Shown piece after piece: positions 58,401 to 64,000 of a stretch of DNA of 64,000 bases. The notes beneath the pieces were generated by a model. That model worked only from the letters and a program-made list of their open reading frames with translations. It did not search any database and was not told the origin of the DNA. Position numbers and translations under genes: made by a program. Source of the DNA: Stentor coeruleus (lineage: Eukaryota > Ciliophora > Heterotrichea > Heterotrichida > Stentoridae); the NCBI GenBank assembly GCA_001970955.1, contig MPUH01000141.1, positions 32,532-96,531 of the forward strand, in the 5' to 3' direction. Position 1 is the stretch's first letter. The number at the start of each line of letters is the position of its first letter.

Positions 58401-58982
58401 TCCAGTGACAACAGCGCTTTTATCATTTGTGATGCATACCCCAAACACGGTGCTTCCTTCACAACTTAGTTCTCTGTGCAAACTTCCTAACTCTAGGTCC
58501 CAAATTTTAACCCCTCCATTAGCATCACCGGTTATCAAATACTTTTCATCCTCAGTAATGCTCATCGAGTAGATAGCTGAGATATGATTTCCTAAAGTCT
58601 TAACTTCAGTTCTAAATGTCCAATCCCATATTTTTATGGAAGTGTCCCATGAGGCTGAAATCAGATATTTGTCCTTGTTATATAAGGCTAAACTATTGAT
58701 AGCGTCAGTGTGGCCTTGGAGCTGACCGATTTCACTTCTCCTCTGGACTTCCCAGATACGTATTGTTTTATCGCAAGATCCCGAAAATGCAAATTGGCTA
58801 TCTGCGGTTATTGCGCATCCCCATGCAGCATCGGTGTGTCCTCTGTATACATTATGGTTAGCTGGGTGCCATTTGCGGTACTCAGAAATGATCAGATCCA
58901 TTTTTGATCGAGTTTTGCTGCTTGACGAAATAACAGGGAGTTTTTCATCTGTTAGAGGATGAACAGAAAGACTATGATTCAT
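55455..58982 (-). CDS. WD40-TRP-like channel fusion, copy A (intact)
   Basis: A 1175-aa protein. Residues ~40-635: 14 WD40 repeats, enough for two seven-bladed propellers (VYRGHTDAAWGCAIT, SGSCDKTIRIWEV, and so on). Residues ~655-720: an ankyrin-like segment (DNHSPLHYALERRSQDCIDV). Residues ~860-1080: a six-helix channel domain with pre-S1 VRDKWDSLWYSI, S3 FRDPWNIIDIGRISL, S4 region GLSCFRAFDMTRYYTRLI, S5 FLTIFFYSTLAFGVMYY, a short Asn-rich pore loop (ELNMGNFNNTDD) and S6 IINVIIILNLLISILGDSFE, the latter with the TRP-type NLLI-x-x-GD ending. A C-terminal coiled coil (~1130-1175) may assemble subunits. TRP channels are tetrameric cation channels; a WD40 sensor replacing the usual ankyrin array is unusual. 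Gating and ion choice are unknown. Confidence 0.85.
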   Translation of the reverse strand: MNHSLSVHPLTDEKLPVISSSSKTRSKMDLIISEYRKWHPANHNVYRGHTDAAWGCAITADSQFAFSGSCDKTIRIWEVQRRSEIGQLQGHTDAINSLALYNKDKYLISASWDTSIKIWDWTFRTEVKTLGNHISAIYSMSITEDEKYLITGDANGGVKIWDLELGSLHRELSCEGSTVFGVCITNDKSAVVTGDYSGNVREFDFNSGSSLSVTGGAGNIQCLTVTKNKKYIIFGTRAHTITVWNYEDKKEYHTFKSHTHWVRNVLLTNDDKYIISCSPDKSIRVFNIEKKKEELKINGSEGFVNAIQLSKDQQYLLACASDNVMRMWKIGFPCRISKLAGHSGAVICMALTQKGDFLVTGSEDTSIRIWSLDKKIEVGILYGHSDTVNSLVLTSNSKIIISCSSDKRILVWDFESRSIVHEWSEHKMEIHCVAICPNDKTIVAGDQDMKIIMYDLPSKTVVKILPGHTDTVFSLVFTKDGKNFISTSADGTLRVWSMNKIGEHERIEANSGMIDTISLSPDQKYLVAGDRNNKIYLWDWEEKRLIKTFHAHSDFVRCLNFSSNGEYFISASNDQSVMIWNLFEERQELALFGHSSSVRCCLLSLDMKYGISGDYNNEIFIWDLEKVNTLELADVRDPIESYLFLARTKMKTPVSQNCYKGVLSPLRINLAHIYAYLGYDKQLNEALKLGTEIIVDLDNHSPLHYALERRSQDCIDVILKYMVEISVSNIEKFLNFAHALEDEFQSLLENSSEQLEDFLDCIFYKVQDITNFAIPKYTLPKLLYSTHSRIKPEHFVIESQEITADSKAADSKEAPIEFRSLPFPIHYYKGSTGSIALLESICNCPNQRILRTNFVKTFVRDKWDSLWYSILALTLIFWANLILMIVLIFYTQENRDDSTIIALSIAFLSINGFLWAYEMVQALVTGFNYFRDPWNIIDIGRISLCVAWVILRVLKLDNYSEFQIITWFMVLLNFFRGLSCFRAFDMTRYYTRLIIKAAFDSISFLTIFFYSTLAFGVMYYATVMDNYTNFTIWKVPYELNMGNFNNTDDFTLEYMTFIMASIINVIIILNLLISILGDSFEAFQTEAEHIDCLEMAEFCKELETLMFWKRNFNEKRFMQRCQDVQLDDKKNWEGRLNAIFDMMQEIKDNFDTKFQESKEIEMKILTKLEALEKRL

Positions 58983-59792
58983 TTTTATTATGGCTTGATT
59001 TCAACTATTAAATACTTCAATAAATTTTGAAGGCAGTTTTAGAATAAATAACGAATATGAATGCATGGAAGCATTTTAATCTTTGAGAATACTAAAACTA
59101 AATAATTAGGGATATTATAGTTAAGAAATAATTTAGAAAACTGAACTTTTTTGATGACGTTATGGAAAAATATTTATTTTAATATCCTAGCAAAGATTAA
59201 ATTTACATAAGATCGATTTAAATACAAGATGCTTTATAAATCTAAGTAAATAATAATATTTTAGAAGCTCAGATGATTTAGTTTTTGTATTTATTTTAGT
59301 TTTGTGTTTAAGTTGCTAATGCTTATGTAATTATAGCAAGACCCTAAAAACTTAAAAGGACTTTCTATAGTCATTCCTAAACTATTCCATAGTAGTTTTT
59401 ACAATGCTCGTACTTTAGTTAGGTATCTTGATCCATATTTTTAAAGCATAACTCAGTTCTTTACCTTCAACCTTATGCTGCAGCCTTAAAATGCCTTCAA
59501 CTTAATATTATTAAAAGCTAAACTTGAATTTCATCTCCTACTAACACCTGATCCTTACTTTTTCGGCTTTAATTTTATTTTCTTCCATACAAAGTAAGCC
59601 TCATACACAAACTGCCTCATCTTCCAGCATTCAAACCCAAAAGCTTAATCAGATTAATCATGTTAAAGCTTGACCAATCTACATAAATCTATCAATTTTT
59701 TGTATTAAAAAAACATCATCTTCCCACAGCAAAGTGTCTAACCTTATAAAAATAAGTCAATCAATCTAATTTCCATACTAAGGCGAATATAA
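58983..59792. other. Intergenic core between the two head-to-head channel genes
   Basis: About 810 bp between the two starts, probably holding both promoters. CTTATAAAAATAAG lies about 45 nt before the copy-B ATG. On the minus strand 59480-59640 has a coding-like stretch (WKMRQFVYEAYFVWKKIKL) followed by stops; I could not support a gene. Confidence 0.5.
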
Positions 59793-62700
59793 ATGAGCCG
59801 AGTTGAAACCATCAATCCTCTCATGGAAGAAAAGTTAGTCCCCCTTTCACCAAGCCACAGAAGCCGTTCTCAGATGGATCTGATCATTTCTGAGTTCCGT
59901 AAATGGAGTCCATCAAAACACTTAGTTTTTCGAGGGCATACAGACGCAGCCTGGGGCTGCACAATGACCCAAGATAATAAATTCGCCTTTTCTGGTTCAT
60001 GTGATAAAACCATCCGTATCTGGAATACTGCAAATCGCACCCAGATTGGCGAGTTGAATGGACATTTAGATGCAATTAACAGTCTAGCTTTGTATAGTAA
60101 TGATAGATATCTGATCTCAGCTTCTTGGGATAAAAGTATTAAAATCTGGGATTGGCAAGCAAGATATGAAGAAACTATACTTGGCACTCATCAATCTGCT
60201 ATTTATTCGATGAGTATGACTGAAGATGAGAAATACTTGATTACTGGTGATGCAAATGGTATATTGAAAATATGGGACCTTGGGAGTAGGGTTTTGTATA
60301 AAGAGTTAAGCTGTGATGGAAGCACAGTTTTTGGTGTTTGTATAACAAGTGATACTAATGATATTGTTACTGGGGATTTCGCGGGTAATGTTAAGGTTTT
60401 TGATTTTTATTCAGGGAATTGCTCTAGTACAACTAGTAGCGACGCTGGAGCTATACAGTGTTTGACAGTGACTAGGGATAAGAAATATATAATTTTTGGT
60501 ACTAGAGACCAAATAATCAAGATCTGGAATTATAGTGATAAAAAAGAATACTGCACTTTTAAGTCCCATACACATTGGGTAAGAAATGTGATATTAACAT
60601 CAGATAATAAATACTTTATATCATGCTCACCAGATAAAAGTATTAGGGTTTTCAATATAGAAAAAAAAATTGAAGAACTGAAAATTGATGGTAGTGAAGG
60701 GTTTGTCAATGCTATACAGCTGTCTAAGGATCAACAATATTTATTAGCTTGCGCTTCTGATAATGCTATGAGGATATGGAAAATTGGCTTTCCGTGTAGG
60801 ATTTCAAAGCTTACTGGGCATTGTGGAGCAGTAATCTGTATGGCTCTAACACATAAAGGAGATTTTTTAGTAACAGGTTCAGAGGATACTTCTATAAAAA
60901 TATGGAGCCTTGAGAAAAAACAAGAAGTTGCGACTTTGTGTGGCCATTTGGGTACAGTAAATAGTCTTGTCCTTACAAGTAACTCAAAAACAATAATCTC
61001 TTGTAGTAATGATAAAAGAGTTATAGTCTGGGATTTTGAGTCCAGGTCGATTGTCCATGAGTGGTCTGAGCATAAAATGGAAATCCACTGTATTGCTATT
61101 TGTCCTAATGATAAAACTATTGTCGCTGGTGATCAGGATATGAAAATTATCATGTATGACTTACCAAGTAAAACTGTTGTAAAAATTCTCTCTGGACATA
61201 CTGACACGGTTTTCTCTTTAGTTTTCACAAATGATGCTAAAAATTTTATATCATCAAGCGCTGATGGGACTTTACGTATATGGAGCATGGACAAAATAGG
61301 AGAACATGAAAGAATAGAAGCGAATTCTGGCATGATAGATACAATAAGCTTAAGTCCTGATCAAAAACGTCTTGCTGCAGGAGATAGGAATAATAAAATT
61401 TACTTGTGGGATTGGGAAGAAAAAAGACTTATAAAAACTTTTCATGCTCATTCAGATTTTGTTAGATGTTTAAAGTTCTCAAGTAATGGGGCATATTTTA
61501 TATCAGCTTCAAATGATCAAACTATTAGGATTTGGGACGTGTATGAGGAAAGACAAGAATTGGTTTTATTTGGACATAGTTTTTCAGTCAGATGCTGTTT
61601 GCTAAGTTTAGATATGAAATATGGAATTTCAGGAGATTATAATAATGAAATTTTTATATGGGATTTAGAAAAAGTTAGCGCTTTAGAGCTTGCAGATGTT
61701 AGAGATCCTATAGAAAGTTATTTGTTTTTAGCAAAGACTAAGATGAAAACTCCAGTAAGCAAGAACTGTTATAAAGGGGTTTTAAGCCCTTTAAGAATAA
61801 ATTTAGCACATATTTATGCTTATCTTGGGTATGATAAACAGCTAAATGAAGCATTAAAGTTAGGCACTGAAATTATAGTAGACCAAGATAGTCACTCACC
61901 TTTGCATTATGCTTTAGAAAGACGTTCTCAAGATTGCATAGATGTTATTTTAAAGTACATGGTTGAAATAAGTTCATTAAACATAGAAAAGTTTTTAAAC
62001 TATGCCCATGCTTTAGAAGAAGAGTTNTGAAATAAGTTCATTAAACATAGAAAAGTTTTTAAACTATGCCCATGCTTTAGAAGAAGAGTTCCAAAGTTTA
62101 CTTGAAAACTCTTCAGACCAACTTGAAGATTTTTTAGATTGCATATTCTATAAAGTCCCAGATATAACGAATTTCGCTATACCAAAATTTTCACTTCCTA
62201 AACTTTTATTCTTAGAACACTCTAGAGTAAACCCAGAAAACTTTGTCATCGAATCCCAAGAAATTACTGCAAACTCTAAAGAGGCTCCAATTGAATTTCG
62301 AGCTTTACCATTTCCAATTCATTATGTAAAAGGCTCAACTGGGAGTATAGCTTTATTAGAATCCATATGTAGTTGTCCAAATAAAAGAATCCTCAGAACA
62401 AATTTTGTTAAAACTTTTGTCAGGGATAAATGGGATAGTTTATGGTTTTTTACACTAACTCTGACCTTCCTTTTTTGGGCAAACCTCGCTATTATGATTA
62501 TAATGATCCTCTATGCCCAAGAAGGTAAAAGTTATAGTTCTTTGGCAGGACTTGCAGGCGTTTTTCTCTTTATCAATTTTATATTATGGGCTTATGAAAT
62601 GGTTCAAGCTTTTGTATCAGGCTTAAGTTATTTCCGTGATCCATGGAACATAATCGATTTAGGCCGTGTTATTATATGTGCGATCTGGGTAGCTTTTGAA

Positions 62701-63384
62701 CTTATAGATCTTTCTAAGCCAGAAAAATTTGACGTCCTAACATGGTTTATGGTTTTACTAAATTTTATTAGAGGGCTTTCTTGTTTTAGAGCTTTTGATA
62801 TGACTAGGTACTATACAAGGCTTATAATAAGAGCTGCTTTTGACTCAATATCTTTTTTGACTATATTTTTCTATTCAACATTAGCTTTTGGAGTAATGTA
62901 TTATGCTACTGTTATGGATAATTATACTAATTTTACTATATGGAAAGTCCCTTATGAGCTTAATATGGGCAATTTTAGCAATACTGATGATTTTACGTTA
63001 GAATATATGACTTTCATTATGGCATCAATTATTAATGTGATTATTATTTTGAACTTGCTTATTTCTATACTTGGAGACTCGTTTGAAGCTTTTCAGGCTG
63101 AAGCTGAACATATTGATTGTTTAGAGATGGCTGAGTTTTGTAAAGAATTGGAGACGCTGATGTTTTGGAAGAGAAAACTTAATGAGAAAAGGTATATGCA
63201 AAAATGCCAAGATGTGCAGACTCAGGATAAGAAGAATTGGGAAGGGAGGTTGAATGCAATTTTTGATATAATGCAAGAATTAAGAGATCACTTTGATGAA
63301 AAATTTGCAGAAATTGGAAACCAAAATGAAAAGATCATATCTAAATTGAATGATTTGAGCTATAAGCTAGATTATAGGTATTAG
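59793..63384 (+). CDS. WD40-TRP-like channel fusion, copy B (split by an N-join)
   Basis: A paralogue of copy A in opposite orientation: ATG at 59793 (MSRVETINPLMEEKLVPLS), 14 WD40 repeats, ankyrin-like segment, then pre-S1 to S6 with S3 FRDPWNIIDLGRVI, S5 FLTIFFYSTLAFGVMYY and S6 IINVIIILNLLISILGDSFE almost identical to copy A. As assembled the frame stops at 62030 because 63 nt are repeated around N at 62027. Dropping the N and one copy (64 nt) leaves 3528 nt = 1175 codons plus stop, exactly the length of copy A, so the break is almost surely artificial. The S1-S2 loop and C-terminal coiled coil differ most between copies; S5-S6 and several WD40 blades differ least. It is a cation channel by domain; gating by WD40-bound partners is inference. 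Confidence 0.85.
61964..62090. repeat. 63-nt direct repeat around a single N (assembly join) inside channel gene B
   Basis: Bases 61964-62026 and 62028-62090 are identical, with N at 62027. The unit plus N is 64 nt, so it shifts the frame and creates a false stop. Confidence 0.9.
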
Positions 63385-63439
63385 TTATATTAATATAGAA
63401 TGATTAAAAAAATAGGTTTTAAAAAGATATTAGTATATA

Positions 63440-64000
63440 GTAAAATTGCTTCTTTCTCCCGATAATTTCATTTTTATCAAATTAGCTCCAGACAGCATAT
63501 CTCATTTTTCTTCTCATCTCTATTCCACACATGAATTATCTGACCCGACAAGTGCATATTTTGATCTGGAGATATACATACCGAAAGCAATCTACATAAA
63601 AATTACACTGATTTTATTATCTTTAACAGCATTCCAAAATTTAAAAAGTTTTGCCCCAAGATGCAGATATTAAAAATCTCTAATACTTTAGTAATATCCT
63701 TAAGTCCTTTGAGCATGATTTTTATTGAATATCACTTAATTTGATATTTTTATCTGCTTCATCATTGGCTAACAACAGATTTTTTTCTAATACGCATAAA
63801 GTTTCATTTAATATGAAGTCACATATTTTTGCATTTATATCTCAAAACCTTAGAGTTTTGTATATAGAACAAGATAGAAAACCAGTGCTTAATATTGATA
63901 ATCCTAGTATAGTAAATTTATGTCCTTAGTGTATCAGATAGCATAAGTTGTGGAAAGCTGAAATTTTAGGGTACTATCCTCATAGAAAGAGACTATTAGC
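63440..64000 (-). pseudogene. Decayed WD40-repeat gene fragment
   Basis: Read on the minus strand, several WD40-like pieces occur in shifting frames: LIVSFYEDSTLKFQLST near the right edge; LSTGFLSCSIYKTLRF followed by TGA where WD40 blades have Trp, then DINAKICDFILNE; an SASWGKTF / KFWNAVKDNK blade split by a frameshift; and ISPDQNMHLSGQIIHVWN. The stops and shifts are not removed by 15-18 nt introns. The blade style matches the WD40 genes in this window, so it is probably a relic of the same family. It continues past the right edge. The plus-strand frames in this stretch lack ATG starts and are shadows. Confidence 0.6.

Noticed and set aside
62494-63384. A separate 296-aa channel gene
   Set aside because: It is the C-terminal part of channel copy B, cut off only by the N-join at 62027.
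63446-63929. Two plus-strand frames near the right edge
   Set aside because: Neither starts with ATG at the called point, and the opposite strand shows clear WD40 relic motifs.
1-64000. Reassigned stop codons, as in many ciliates
   Set aside because: Conserved proteins end at TAA, TAG and TGA at expected lengths, and no conserved Gln or Trp inside an intact gene is encoded by a stop codon.
1-64000. tRNA, rRNA, CRISPR array, transposase or insertion sequence
   Set aside because: I saw no T-loop/anticodon-arm pattern, rRNA-like block, regular spacer-repeat array, transposase motif or terminal inverted repeats with target duplications.

Overview
The window looks like macronuclear DNA of a heterotrichous ciliate, most like Stentor. 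It is AT-rich and gene-dense, and all its proteins are eukaryotic (PIEZO, anoctamin, enkurin, CDPK, polo kinase, proteasome, YEATS). TAA, TAG and TGA all act as ordinary stops at the ends of conserved proteins, so the code is standard. The introns I can demonstrate are tiny GT-AG introns: most are 15 nt (for example GTAAAATACATATAG at 22411-22425), one is 16 nt, and there are likely ones of 17 and 18 nt. The organism assignment is inference from these traits.

Layout, left to right. 1-3.4 kb: C-terminal end of a TRRAP/Tra1-like PIKK, a polo-like kinase and a Rab GTPase. 3.4-4.7 kb: a stop-riddled possible relic. 4.7-11.3 kb: a B-box plus 15-repeat WD40 protein, an anoctamin and a small unknown gene. 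12-20 kb: proteasome beta-7 (PSMB4), a RING-H2 ligase, and a very large coiled-coil/Ser-rich/Pro-repeat gene broken by a 127-bp tandem duplication. 20-30.2 kb: PP1, a STPGR-like ciliary protein, an MFS transporter, an HMG-box protein, a CDPK, a four-TM COPI-associated protein hidden by two 15-nt introns, and enkurin. 30.5-39.3 kb: a full PIEZO channel, an LRR protein and a small unknown gene. 40-46.4 kb: a 66-aa protein (one intron), a DUSP-Ubl protein without a protease domain, an LRR protein with a His/Cys cluster, and a coiled-coil gene with 15- and 16-nt introns. 46.7-55 kb: an 1805-aa adenylate-kinase/FHA/pseudokinase/EF-hand fusion, a possible Kip-type CDK inhibitor and a YEATS protein. 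55.4-63.4 kb: two head-to-head paralogues that each fuse 14 WD40 repeats to a TRP-like six-helix channel. 63.4-64 kb: a decayed WD40 gene.

The genes are not an operon; they alternate strands and are independent. Three kinds of large membrane channel or scramblase (PIEZO, anoctamin, WD40-TRP) and several calcium-sensing proteins (CDPK, the EF-hand fusion, the EF-hand-like coiled-coil gene) nevertheless fit a large, contractile, mechanically and electrically excitable cell. Enkurin and the STPGR-like protein fit its cilia.

Eight single N bases (12110, 23116, 25132, 37443, 44531, 44914, 46238, 62027) are each flanked by a direct repeat of 37 to 171 nt. They behave as unmerged overlaps between contig ends and corrupt at least two gene models. 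Removing the one at 62027 gives a 1175-codon gene, exactly the length of its intact paralogue.

The best candidates for undescribed biology are the WD40-TRP channel pair and the adenylate-kinase/FHA/pseudokinase/EF-hand fusion.
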